Positions 35,514 to 43,595 of a stretch of DNA of 64,000 bases are shown here, piece by piece. Below the pieces are notes generated by a model. That model was not told the origin of the DNA. It made no database searches and saw nothing but the letters and a program-made list of their open reading frames with translations. How positions within the stretch are numbered: position 1 is the stretch's first letter; the number at the start of each line of letters is the position of its first letter. A program made the position numbers and the translations under genes. This DNA comes from JAPSGM01 sp963777045 (GTDB taxonomy: Bacteria > Chloroflexota > Limnocylindria > QHBO01): the NCBI GenBank assembly GCA_963777045.1, contig CAVZPD010000028.1, positions 1 to 64,000 on the forward strand. Direction: 5' to 3'.

Positions 35514-35886
35514 ATGGCGATTGACTCCGCCATCGATGGCTTCGTCATCGGCGTCGGACTGCTCCATGAAGAGACCCACGGCGTGCTGCTCGGCATCGCG
35601 CTCTCGGTGGAGGCATCCTTCCTGGCGCTCTCGTCGCGCTCGAGCTGGCCGACCGGCGGTCGCGTCCCGTGCTCATCGGCCTGGCGATTGCGGTCGGGTT
35701 GCCGCTGCCGGTCGCGCTGTCAGGGACGGGGCTGCTGCTGCTGGGCTGCCGGACATCCTGTTTGGCATGGTCCTGGCCTTCGCATCGGTCTCGCTGCTGT
35801 ACCTCGTCACGAGGAACATTTGCTTGAGGCGCACGAAACGAGCGAGACACCGGTCACTGGCTCGCAGCCTCGCTGGCCAATCCTAG
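35514..35886 (+). pseudogene. Decayed ZIP-family metal transporter (3' half)
   Basis: Three reading frames in order encode pieces of one protein: frame 1 IDSAIDGFVIGVGLLHEETHG...LLGIALSVEASFLALS, frame 2 LVALELADRRSRPVLIGLAIAVG...SGTGLLLLG, and frame 3 LPDILFGMVLAFASVSLLYLVT. A fourth piece in frame 1 again gives EEHLLEAHETSETPVTGS. Together these resemble the last four helices of a ZIP zinc/iron transporter, including the acidic loop before the last helix. At least three frameshifts are present, and the N-terminal half is absent, so this is a remnant. It shares the CTAG at 35883-35886 with the convergent regulator gene. Confidence 0.65.
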
Positions 35887-38840
35887 GTCCGCGTCACGCC
35901 GTTGATCTCGTAGGCGAAGTCCACGGCCTCGCGGTAGGTCATGCCTTCGCCGATGGCCCGCGCCTCGGCGGCTGCCTCGGGGCCGAGGTGCTCCTCGGCC
36001 GCGTCGAATACTGCCTGCTCTTCGCTCTGAACCGGAGACAGGAGTCCAAGATCTCGAGACACTGACCGCCACGCGCTGAACAGGACCAGTGCATCTCGCC
36101 ACTCGCCGATCGCCGACTGCACCTCGGCGAGTCCTTCAAGCGGCCAGAGGGCAAATTGCCGCCACCCGAGGGAGTCTGTGATTTTCAGCGAGGACAGGAG
36201 CAAGGCACGACCCTCTTCGACAGCGCCAGTCCCGATGAGCGAGGCTCCGAGATTGTTCTCAAACTGAGCGACAAACTCCGGCCCAGCGACCTGGCGAACG
36301 GTGTCGAGCGCGGCCTGGCATGTATTAGTCATCCGCGCGAATTCGAGATGCCGCCCGTGCTCGTGGTACAGGTCGACGAGCCCAATGAGGGCAACGAGTC
36401 GGGCGAGGATCATGTTGCGAGCCTCCGCTTCACGCAGCAGGGCCTCGACGCGCTCAATGGCGTCCGGTGCGGTGTCGTCGATCCATGTGGTCCAGACCTG
36501 CAGCAGCAGACTGCCCGCGCGGCGTGCCTCCTCTTGACCCTGGCGCTTTGCGCTCGTCGCGCGCGGTGCGTCGCCTGCCTCTCCCGCCATGAACGCTTCC
36601 CAGAGGTGGGCGCGCGCCTGGACGAGCGCATCACTGCCGCGCTCGGCGAGTGCCAGCGCACGGTCCAGCATCTCGAATGCGACCTCCAGCTCTCCTCGGT
36701 GAAAGGCGGGGCGGGCGACGAGGATCAGGGCCTCGCACGTCGCCCGCTCGCCGAGGGCGCCGGCGGCCAGCAGTTCGTCGGCGATGCGGGCGGTCTCGGC
36801 CGCCTGGCTGGTCCAGATCCCGTACTCCTTTAGGTGCGCCATGACGTCGATGCACGCATCGGGCGCGGTGCTGGCCATGGTGTGCAGGGCGGCCACCACG
36901 TCGGGGTGCTGGTGCCGCAGCTCGACGACGTCGGCGACGCTGCGTGAGCCGTTGGCACGCGGGCAGAGGCGTTCGACCTCGGCCATCATGAACGCCGCGT
37001 GGCGCCGCACGATGCCGGCCCATGCGGGATCGGGGGTGCGTGCCCTGCCGACCGCGCGCAGCGGCTCCAGCATCCGGAACTGGGCCTGCCGGCCGACCGA
37101 CGGCCGGCGGCTGACGAGGGAGGCATCCAGCAGCGCGCCGAGCAGGCCGATGGCCTGCGCGCGGTCCGTCTCCAGCACCGCCGCCGCGCCGCGCAGGCTG
37201 AACGAGCCGGCGAAGACGCTGAGCTGCTCGAAGGCACGCCGCTCCAGCGGCGACAGGCGATCGAGGCTCCAGCCGATGGCGGCCTGCATGGTGCGCTGCC
37301 GGTCGGGCACGTCGCGGGACGGCGCCGCGAGCCGGGGGAGCCGCTCCGCCAGGTGCGTCTCGAGCTCGCCGACGGCCTCCACCGCCGTCTGGGCGGCGAC
37401 CAGCTCGATGGCCAGCGGCAGCCCGTCGAGGGCCCGGCACATGGCTGCCACCCCGGGCAGCTCGTCGGGCTCGATGACGGCGCCGGCATTGGCGGCCGCG
37501 CGCAGGAAGAGGGCGACGGTCGGCTCGGCGGCCAGGTCGCGCTGGTCGGCATCCGGCACCGCCAGCGGCGGCACCGCGACCCGCGCCTCGGCGCGCAGCC
37601 CGAGCGGGGTGCGGCTGGTGGCCACGATCAACCCGGAGGTCGCCTCGATCAGGGGTGCCAGCTCCGGCACCGCGCCCAGCACGTGCTCGCAGTTGTCGAG
37701 CACGACCAGCGTGCGCCGTTCGGCCAGGATGGCGGCCAGCTCGGCGGCGAGGTTGCCGGACTCGGGGGCGAGGCCCATGCCGGCGGCCGTGGCCGGCAGC
37801 ACCTGCTCGGGCCTGGAGACCGCGGCCAGGTCGACGAAGAAGGCGCCATCCGCATAGCGCGGGGCGAGGCGGTGGGCGAGGGCGATCGCCAGTGACGTCT
37901 TGCCCGAGCCGCCGGCACCGGTCAGGGTCATCAGCCGCTCGCCGCTGGCCAGGTCCTCGAGCTCGGCCAGCAGCGGCTCACGACCGAACAGGGCCGGCGC
38001 CGGGGGCAGGCGCGGGACCGGTCGCGGCCGGGCGGCGGGCCGGGTGGCAGGCTGGCTGGTCGGCGTGGTCGTGGCCGCCAGCTCGGGGTCCTGGGCCAGG
38101 ATCCGCTGCTGGAGGGCCTGCAGCTCGGGACCGGGTTCCACCCCGAGGTCGAGCACCAGCCGGCTGCGGGCGGCGGTGTAGGCGTCCAGGGCGGCGGCCT
38201 GCTGACCGGACCGGTAGAGGGCGGTCATGAGCTGGCCGTGCAGCCGCTCGCGGTAGGGGTGCTCGGCGATGAGCGCCTGCAGCGGGGGCACCACGGATTG
38301 CGCCTCGCCGAGCGCCAGGCGGGCGGCGATGGCCTGCTCGGCGGCGTCGACCCGCAGCTCCTCGAACCTGTCGGCGGCGTGGGCCGCGAAGGGGAAGTCG
38401 CGCAGGTCCATCAGCGCCGGGCCACGCCACCGGCCGAGCGCGGCGTCCAGCTGGGCGAGGGCGGCCCGAGTCTGGCCGGCGCCCAGCAGCCGCCGGCCGT
38501 CGGCCACGCCACGCTCGAAGGCGGCGGCGTCGACCGTCAGCCGGTCGCCATCGAGGCGGTAGCCGCCGGGCACGCTCTGCAGCGGCTGTCGCTTGTCCGT
38601 GCGCAGCACGCTGCGCAGGCGCGCCACGTGGACCTGCATGGCCTTGGCCGCACCGGCCGGCTCATCGGCCTCGCCCCACACGCCGTCGGACAGGGCCGCG
38701 GCGCTGACCGGCTGGTCGGCGCGCAGGGCGAGCATGGCCAGCACCGCGCGCTGGGTCGGGCCGCCGGCCGCGACCGCCGCCCCGTCCCGCCACAGCTCGA
38801 CCGGTCCCAGCAGCCGAATCGCGAGCTTCGCGCCTGCCAT
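35883..38840 (-). CDS. SARP/AfsR-like BTAD and NB-ARC transcriptional regulator
   Basis: This 985-residue regulator has an N-terminal winged-helix DNA-binding domain (residues about 5-98, IRLLGPVELWRDG...VPGGYRL). A BTAD domain follows (about 105-250, ending LGVEPGPELQALQQRIL). The NB-ARC ATPase domain (about 290-560) contains Walker A GAGGSGKTSL and Walker B LVVLDNCEHVLG, and a C-terminal half of TPR-like helices completes the protein. This is the AfsR architecture used to switch secondary metabolism or differentiation in response to cellular signals. It is divergent from the exported protein gene at 39033; the gap contains 11-bp direct repeats suited to this DNA-binding domain. Confidence 0.9.
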   Translation of the reverse strand: MAGAKLAIRLLGPVELWRDGAAVAAGGPTQRAVLAMLALRADQPVSAAALSDGVWGEADEPAGAAKAMQVHVARLRSVLRTDKRQPLQSVPGGYRLDGDRLTVDAAAFERGVADGRRLLGAGQTRAALAQLDAALGRWRGPALMDLRDFPFAAHAADRFEELRVDAAEQAIAARLALGEAQSVVPPLQALIAEHPYRERLHGQLMTALYRSGQQAAALDAYTAARSRLVLDLGVEPGPELQALQQRILAQDPELAATTTPTSQPATRPAARPRPVPRLPPAPALFGREPLLAELEDLASGERLMTLTGAGGSGKTSLAIALAHRLAPRYADGAFFVDLAAVSRPEQVLPATAAGMGLAPESGNLAAELAAILAERRTLVVLDNCEHVLGAVPELAPLIEATSGLIVATSRTPLGLRAEARVAVPPLAVPDADQRDLAAEPTVALFLRAAANAGAVIEPDELPGVAAMCRALDGLPLAIELVAAQTAVEAVGELETHLAERLPRLAAPSRDVPDRQRTMQAAIGWSLDRLSPLERRAFEQLSVFAGSFSLRGAAAVLETDRAQAIGLLGALLDASLVSRRPSVGRQAQFRMLEPLRAVGRARTPDPAWAGIVRRHAAFMMAEVERLCPRANGSRSVADVVELRHQHPDVVAALHTMASTAPDACIDVMAHLKEYGIWTSQAAETARIADELLAAGALGERATCEALILVARPAFHRGELEVAFEMLDRALALAERGSDALVQARAHLWEAFMAGEAGDAPRATSAKRQGQEEARRAGSLLLQVWTTWIDDTAPDAIERVEALLREAEARNMILARLVALIGLVDLYHEHGRHLEFARMTNTCQAALDTVRQVAGPEFVAQFENNLGASLIGTGAVEEGRALLLSSLKITDSLGWRQFALWPLEGLAEVQSAIGEWRDALVLFSAWRSVSRDLGLLSPVQSEEQAVFDAAEEHLGPEAAAEARAIGEGMTYREAVDFAYEINGVTRT

Positions 38841-38903
38841 CGCTCGTGCCCCTCCTGGCCGCGAGTGTGGACCGCGCCGCGGTCGGAGGGCAAGCCCGTG
38901 CCG

Positions 38904-38931
38904 GTAGCCGGGCTGTAGCCGGGCTGTAACG
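38904..38931 (+). promoter_or_regulatory. 11-bp direct repeats (candidate SARP binding site)
   Basis: GTAGCCGGGCT is repeated at 38904-38914 and 38915-38925, with a degenerate third start GTAACGG at 38926. SARP/OmpR-type proteins bind direct repeats at 11-bp spacing, so this is a likely binding site for the adjacent regulator. Confidence 0.55.
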
Positions 38932-38957
38932 GTGGTCGCCCATGGTGAGCGCGGATC

Positions 38958-38984
38958 GAACGCACGGAACGCACCGAACGCAGG
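38958..38984 (+). repeat. Three tandem copies of a 9-bp repeat
   Basis: GAACGCACG, GAACGCACC and GAACGCAGG follow each other at 38958-38984. They lie between the 11-bp repeats and the start of the small exported protein gene, possibly as a second binding element or a spacer repeat. Confidence 0.6.
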
Positions 38985-39032
38985 GCCGGGGCCGTTCGAC
39001 CGACCGGCAGCCCAAGGCAGGAGGAACCACCC

Positions 39033-39401
39033 ATGGCCACCACGATCGGACGCCGCCTCACCCAGCAGACCAGCCACCGCGCGCCAGCCCTGGCCACCGC
39101 CGCGACCGCGGTGGTCCTGGCCTGTGCCGTCGGACTGGCGATCTTCATCAGCCAGGCACCGGCCACGTCTCCCGGCCCGGGGGCGCGGGCCGTCAGCCAG
39201 GTCCACGCCACGGGGCGCGGCTTCCAGCCCGGCACCGGCAGCTACACCACCTCGCTGCTGACCCGCACCTCGCAGGCGAGCGGCTATGCCGCTGGCAGGG
39301 GCGGCCTGATGGAGCAAGCCGACCTCGAACTGCCGGCGGCCGCGGTCCCGGTAGTCAGCCAGCCCCATGGTGGCGTCCTCGAGTCGGCTCTCGTGCGGTG
39401 A
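39033..39401 (+). CDS. Small exported or membrane-anchored protein
   Basis: This 122-residue protein has one hydrophobic helix at about residues 20-42 (LATAATAVVLACAVGLAIFI) after a basic N-terminus. An extracytoplasmic region rich in Gly, Ser and Thr follows (TGRGFQPGTGSYTTSLLTRTSQASG), with no Cys after the helix. A good AGGAGGAA ribosome-binding site precedes the ATG. It is the only gene divergent from the SARP-like regulator and is a plausible direct target. No family is recognised. Confidence 0.6.
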   Translation: MATTIGRRLTQQTSHRAPALATAATAVVLACAVGLAIFISQAPATSPGPGARAVSQVHATGRGFQPGTGSYTTSLLTRTSQASGYAAGRGGLMEQADLELPAAAVPVVSQPHGGVLESALVR

Positions 39402-39554
39402 GTCAATCGTAGCGTGCAAGTGCCGCGAGTTAACCTGAGCCGGTCGCCGACACGGAGGACCGGCTCAGCGTATCGGCCCGAGAGATAATCCCTTCTTGGG
39501 GGCGGCTGTGGCGTCGATGCCGCCAGCGGACCACGTTCCCCACGAGGAGGTCCC

Positions 39555-40100
39555 ATGTCGTTCTTCAGCCGTCCCCTCACCATTGCCGCCACCGTGGCGT
39601 CGGCGGCTCGACCGGCCCCCGGCCGCTGGATCGACCAGCGCGCCCAGCGCTTTGGAGCCGTGACCTCCGGCATCACCCTGCTGGCTGCCGTGGCGCTGGA
39701 TAGGTTGCCGCTGGCCGCGGTCGTTTGCCTCTTCCTTGTCGTCTCGGCCACCTACGGCACGCGCTGGTTCATCTTCAGTCGTCCCTGGCCCGCCATCCGC
39801 TGGGCGCTGCGGCAGACCGCATCCGAGCTGGAGCACGAGATACCTAGGCGATTTGCCCACGCGGTGGCTGCCGTGTTCGTGGCGGGCGGCATCGGCCTGC
39901 TGCTCGCGGGCATCCGCCCCTGGGGCTGGCTGCCGGTCCTGGCGGTGGTCGCCCTGCAATTCGTCCTGGCCGCGACTGGCTTCTGCCTCGGCTGCCGCAT
40001 CTTCTTCCTGCGCTGGTACGTGCCGGCCCTCTTCGCTCGGCTCGTGGGCCGCGGCGTGCGCCGCGAGGCGCTGGTATACGCGGAGATGCACCGCAACTAG
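39555..40100 (+). CDS. DUF4395 family membrane protein
   Basis: This 181-residue protein has four hydrophobic helices and the DUF4395 features: GRWIDQRAQRFGAVTSGITLLAAV near the start, YGTRWFIFSRPWPAIR in the middle and FCLGCRIFFLRW before the C-terminus. The conserved CxxC-like Cys residues in the last motif might be redox-active. The function is not established. A GAGG ribosome-binding site precedes the ATG at 39555. Confidence 0.8.
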   Translation: MSFFSRPLTIAATVASAARPAPGRWIDQRAQRFGAVTSGITLLAAVALDRLPLAAVVCLFLVVSATYGTRWFIFSRPWPAIRWALRQTASELEHEIPRRFAHAVAAVFVAGGIGLLLAGIRPWGWLPVLAVVALQFVLAATGFCLGCRIFFLRWYVPALFARLVGRGVRREALVYAEMHRN

Positions 40101-40315
40101 CGTTTCTGCGCCGGCGGGCTGGAACCTGATCCGCGCGGACAGCGCCGGCCCGCTCCTCATGAATCGGTGGAGGCTCTGCCAACGATCTAGGGTCCGCCCG
40201 GATGCGATGCACACGCGCGTGGAGGACGGTGGGCGTGAGCGATGGACTGCCCGCGCCGGGTGTGCCCGGCCGACATCGGTCCCGCTCGGGATCACACAGG
40301 CAGGAGGATCGAGCC

Positions 40316-40948
40316 ATGGCCCCTTCAACTCTCACGCGCTTCGCCGCGCCAATCGCCTTCACTGCGGCTGCCCTGGTGATCCTGACGCGTATCGTGAGCC
40401 TCCTCAATGTCCCGGCCGATGGCGATGCCCTGAAGATCTATGTCGTGGGAACGACCCACGCCGCCAACAGCGTCGCGTCGATCATCGCGTTCGCCGCGCT
40501 GATTCTGGCGCTCGTCGCCCTGGACGGCCGGCGGGATCGAGAGACGGGCATTCTGGGCGCCGTCGGGGTCGGTGCGGCAGTCATCGGCACGGTCTTCATG
40601 GCCGGCGACTGGTGGTACGAGGCGTTCTCCGTTCCCTGGATGGCAGACATTGCCCCTTCGGTATTCGAGACCGGGGCTGCCGGCCGGCTGCTCGTTGGAG
40701 GCCTGGCGAGCTTTGCGCTGTTCGCCGTCGGCTGGGCTCTCTACGCCATCGCCAGCCTCCGGGCGCGCACGTTCCCGCCCGCGATCGCGGCGACCATCCT
40801 CGTCGGCGGCATCGCCTCGGGACTCCCGTTCGGCGCCGCCTACCTGTACGGCAACATCGTGCTCGGTCTGGGCATCGGATGGCTGGGCCTGTGGGCCATG
40901 CGCACGCGGTCGGTCACCGTCGCCGCCGAGGCGGCGCTCCCCGCGTAG
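40316..40948 (+). CDS. Hypothetical multi-pass membrane protein
   Basis: This 210-residue protein has about six hydrophobic helices (for example AAPIAFTAAALVILTRIVSLL, GAVGVGAAVIGTVFMAGDWWY, LLVGGLASFALFAVGWALYAIASL). A conserved-looking MAGDWWYEAF motif follows the third helix. No family is recognised with confidence. The ATG at 40316 has an AGGAGG ribosome-binding site about 7 bp upstream. It is followed by a small membrane protein gene on the same strand. Confidence 0.65.
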   Translation: MAPSTLTRFAAPIAFTAAALVILTRIVSLLNVPADGDALKIYVVGTTHAANSVASIIAFAALILALVALDGRRDRETGILGAVGVGAAVIGTVFMAGDWWYEAFSVPWMADIAPSVFETGAAGRLLVGGLASFALFAVGWALYAIASLRARTFPPAIAATILVGGIASGLPFGAAYLYGNIVLGLGIGWLGLWAMRTRSVTVAAEAALPA

Positions 40949-41029
40949 ACCTGCTGCGGACTCGGAGTATCCCGACGGACCAGGTCCCGCAGTCACCGAT
41001 ACTGGTGCGACGTCCCAGGAGTACCGATC

Positions 41030-41185
41030 ATGCGGGATCTGCTGCGCAACATTCATCGGAGGATGAGCGATCCGACCAGGTCCATGTCGTCCGCGATGTT
41101 CGCGTGGGCGGTGATCATCATGGCGGTGCTCATCGCGGCCCTGGTGGCGATCCTGGTGTTTGGAGGGGGTGCCGCGAACCCCTGA
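41030..41185 (+). CDS. Small single-helix membrane protein (51 aa)
   Basis: This 51-residue protein has a basic N-terminus (MRDLLRNIHRRMSDPTRSMSS) followed by one hydrophobic helix (MFAWAVIIMAVLIAALVAILVF) and a short Gly tail. An AGGAG ribosome-binding site lies 8-9 bp before the ATG, which supports translation. It lies directly after the hypothetical membrane protein gene and before the convergent msrA gene. Layout and size resemble small stress-induced membrane proteins. Confidence 0.6.
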   Translation: MRDLLRNIHRRMSDPTRSMSSAMFAWAVIIMAVLIAALVAILVFGGGAANP

Positions 41186-41200
41186 CACCGCTCGCGGCAG

Positions 41201-41863
41201 CTAGACCTGTTCCATTCGGACAATGGGTCCTTCCAGCCTCACGCCGGTGGCGTGCACCGGGCAGTAGCCGGCGGGATTCTTGTCCAGGTACTGCTGGTGG
41301 TAATCCTCCGCGAAGAAGAACTCGGGAGCGGGCCGGATCTCGGTGGTGATCTCGCCGTAGCCGGCCTTCGACAGCTCCGCCTGGTACATCTCGCGTGACG
41401 CCTCGGCGACAGCCTGCTGGGCGTCGGAGTGGGTGTAGATGGCGGAGCGGTACTGGGTGCCGACGTCGTTGCCCTGGCGGAAGCCCTGCGTCGGATCGTG
41501 GTCCTCCCAGAACGCCTTCAGCAGCTGCTCGTAGCTGATCAGCTTCGGGTCGTAGACGACGCGCACGGTCTCGGCGTGGCCGGTCTGCCCCGAGCAGGCC
41601 TCCTTGTAGGTCGGATTCGGAGTCGTGCCGCCCTGGTAGCCAACCGCGGTGACGATCACGCCGGGCAGCTCCCAGAACAGCTTCTCGGCGCCCCAGAAGC
41701 AGCCCAGCGCGAAGTCGGCGACTTCGCTGCCCTCGGGATAGGGGCCCTTCAGCGGCTGGCCGTTGACGGCGTGGGTGGTCGCGGTCGGCATCGGCTCGGC
41801 CCGACCCGGCAGGGTCTCATCGGCGTCGGGCATGCGTGACGCGAAGAAGTGTCGGAAGAACAT
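41201..41863 (-). CDS. msrA: Peptide methionine sulfoxide reductase A
   Basis: This 220-residue enzyme reduces methionine-S-sulfoxide in proteins. The catalytic motif GCFWGAEKLFWELPG places the nucleophilic Cys at residue 55. The sequence also shows VGYQGGTTPNPTYKEACSGQTGHAE and the DPTQGFRQGNDVGTQYRS substrate-binding region. The N-terminal extension MFFRHFFASRMPDADETLPGR is typical of a long MsrA subclass, so the start at 41863 is retained. No msrB is adjacent. Confidence 0.94.
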   Translation of the reverse strand: MFFRHFFASRMPDADETLPGRAEPMPTATTHAVNGQPLKGPYPEGSEVADFALGCFWGAEKLFWELPGVIVTAVGYQGGTTPNPTYKEACSGQTGHAETVRVVYDPKLISYEQLLKAFWEDHDPTQGFRQGNDVGTQYRSAIYTHSDAQQAVAEASREMYQAELSKAGYGEITTEIRPAPEFFFAEDYHQQYLDKNPAGYCPVHATGVRLEGPIVRMEQV

Positions 41864-41927
41864 GTCCGCAGTCTACGGTCCATCCGTGACGTACGCATGA
41901 AGGACCGATGAACCCACCGGCCGGCCC

Positions 41928-42353
41928 TCAGCTTCGGATGCGGGCCGGATCCTCGTCGGGCAGGAGCGTCCGCAGGAGGTCGGTGGCGGTGATCACGCCG
42001 ATCGGCTCGTCCTCTTCGTCCACCACCACGAGACGGTGGATGTGCTGCTCGAGCATGAGGCGCGCCGCCCGTTCCACGCTGGTGTTGAGGTGCACCGTCA
42101 CCGCCGGTCGCGTCATCAGGTGCCGGACCCGCACCCGTCCCCAGTTCGCCCCGATGAGCTCGCTCGAGCGCGCGTTCAACAGGTCGGTCTGGCTGAGCAC
42201 GCCCGACAGGACTCCCTCCTGGACTACCGGCAGGCCGCTGATCCGGTAGCTCTTCAGCAGGAGCTCTGCCTCGGTGATCGGCGCCTCGGCATCGATGACG
42301 ATAGGGTCGATGCTCATCAGGTTCCCCACGCGAACCACGCTGCTGCTGGTCAT
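41928..42353 (-). CDS. CBS-domain pair protein
   Basis: This 141-residue stand-alone protein consists of two CBS domains (residues about 8-65 and 75-135), with VVDEEDEPIGVITATDLLRTLL in the second. Such pairs bind adenosine nucleotides and act as energy or redox sensors, often as partners of other enzymes. A weak copy of the GGGMC-N5-GCCCT motif lies about 90 bp upstream. CBS proteins of this size are classic members of dormancy regulons, which makes the motif of interest. Confidence 0.85.
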   Translation of the reverse strand: MTSSSVVRVGNLMSIDPIVIDAEAPITEAELLLKSYRISGLPVVQEGVLSGVLSQTDLLNARSSELIGANWGRVRVRHLMTRPAVTVHLNTSVERAARLMLEQHIHRLVVVDEEDEPIGVITATDLLRTLLPDEDPARIRS

Positions 42354-42443
42354 CTGCCGTCACCTCGAACTGCGGCGGGGCCGTCCACGCCCCGGTCGTG
42401 ATCGTCAGCGTGCGCCGCAGGGCCGCCCGATGCAAGGCCACTC

Positions 42444-42458
42444 GGCACATTCGGCCAG
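42444..42458. promoter_or_regulatory. Weak copy of the GGGMC-N5-GCCCT motif
   Basis: GGCACATTCGGCCAG matches 11 of 15 positions of the best element at 51969-51983 and lies about 90 bp before the CBS-protein start. It is weaker than the copies at 24722, 45890 and 51928-51983, so it may be a chance match. Confidence 0.25.
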
Positions 42459-42488
42459 GCCCGCCGTCATCTTTGGAGCGGACAGCAG

Positions 42489-42527
42489 AACGCGGCCGGG
42501 ACGGGGCAGGCTCCGCCCGGCCGCGTT
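42489..42527 (-). terminator. Strong hairpin downstream of doxX
   Basis: A perfect 12-bp stem (AACGCGGCCGGG at 42489-42500 with its complement at 42516-42527) surrounds a 15-base loop, in the gap between the doxX and CBS genes. A true U-tract is lacking. Confidence 0.55.
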
Positions 42528-42530
42528 TGA

Positions 42531-42565
42531 CCGATCCGCCGAGAGCTCCCATCCCGGCGGATCGG
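42531..42565 (-). terminator. Second hairpin immediately after doxX
   Basis: A perfect 11-bp stem (CCGATCCGCCG at 42531-42541 with its complement at 42555-42565) around a 13-base loop begins 4 bp after the doxX stop. With the neighbouring stem it forms a tandem structure likely to end or stabilise the transcript. Confidence 0.5.
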
Positions 42566-42569
42566 GTGT

Positions 42570-43349
42570 TCAGGTCGTGCTCTCGCTCCCCGACATGCGG
42601 GCGCGTACGGGAGCACGCCACGGAGTGCCGAGCATCGGCAGCAGGTAGCGGTCGAGACCGTAGTAGCCGGCGACGCGCCAGGCCAGGATCAGGCCGATGG
42701 CCGCGGTGAAGAGCACGGGGTTGCTGGAGGCCGATCCGGCCAGCAGGAAGGACATGTTCATCAGCGCGCCGAAGAACGCGGCAATGCCGGTCAGCGCTCC
42801 GAGGATCAGGCCGATGCCGACGGCGATCTCGCCGAAGGTGATGACCCAGGCGAACCAGGTCTCATGGTTGCCGTTCAGGAGGAACTGGACGAAGTCGCGG
42901 TACCAGTCGTAGGTGATCGGCGGGCTGCCCTGCTCGGGGATCGAGACCGCTCGCTCCCAGTAGCCCGCCAGCGAGGCGCCGCCGTCGAGCCAGCCGCTGC
43001 CGGTGGCCTTGTGGAAGCCGGCCTCGAACCAGCTGAAGCCCAGGAAGATGCGGATCGGGAGCCAGAAGAGCCCTGCCCGCGTGTTGGAGAAGAGGTAGCG
43101 GGCGAAGTTCGGGCCCACGACCTCGACCGTGTCGGCCTCGGGTTCGTTGCGATCCGCGAAGAGGAGCACCACCACCACGATGGCCAGGATCCAGAAGACC
43201 CAGGTCAGGACGCTGTTGAGGGTGCCCTCCGGTCGATAGATCGGGAGCCACTCCCAGCCCTCGGCCCCCGCCTCGGGGAGCTGGAGCCAGATGAGGATGA
43301 CGGCTGCGATGGCCGCGATCCAGGTCGCGTAGCCTCTCAGGCTTGTCAC
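42570..43349 (-). CDS. DoxX-family membrane protein
   Basis: This 259-residue protein has about six helices. The last four carry the DoxX pattern (LPIRIFLGFSWFEAGFHKATGSGWLDGG, FGEIAVGIGLILGALTGIAAFFGALMNMSFLLAG). It is related to DoxD/thiosulfate:quinone-oxidoreductase small subunits and to general DoxX proteins, so a role at the respiratory membrane is possible but unproven. The GTG at 43349 is chosen because an AGGAGGAG ribosome-binding site lies directly upstream; the longer upstream frame has none. Confidence 0.85.
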   Translation of the reverse strand: MTSLRGYATWIAAIAAVILIWLQLPEAGAEGWEWLPIYRPEGTLNSVLTWVFWILAIVVVVLLFADRNEPEADTVEVVGPNFARYLFSNTRAGLFWLPIRIFLGFSWFEAGFHKATGSGWLDGGASLAGYWERAVSIPEQGSPPITYDWYRDFVQFLLNGNHETWFAWVITFGEIAVGIGLILGALTGIAAFFGALMNMSFLLAGSASSNPVLFTAAIGLILAWRVAGYYGLDRYLLPMLGTPWRAPVRARMSGSESTT

Positions 43350-43595
43350 GAAGTCTCCTCCTTTCCGGAAGCCCGTTGGCATCCGACGCCTACTGCCTGC
43401 CCCCAGTAACCTGCCTGGCGCGCCGGAAGTGATCCGACGGCCTGCCGTTGCAGCTCGAATGATGGGCGAGGGACTGCCTCCCGCAGTCGGGCCAACCGTC
43501 ACCAATGCTACAGGCCAGGTGTACCCCAATCGCCACTGCCTCACCGCAACCTCGGCTGGAGCGCGGGCCGTGACGAGTCCCTAGCATCTAGCGCC

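Noticed and set aside
38958..38984. 9-bp tandem repeat as the start of a CRISPR-like array
   Set aside because: Only three short copies with no spacers.
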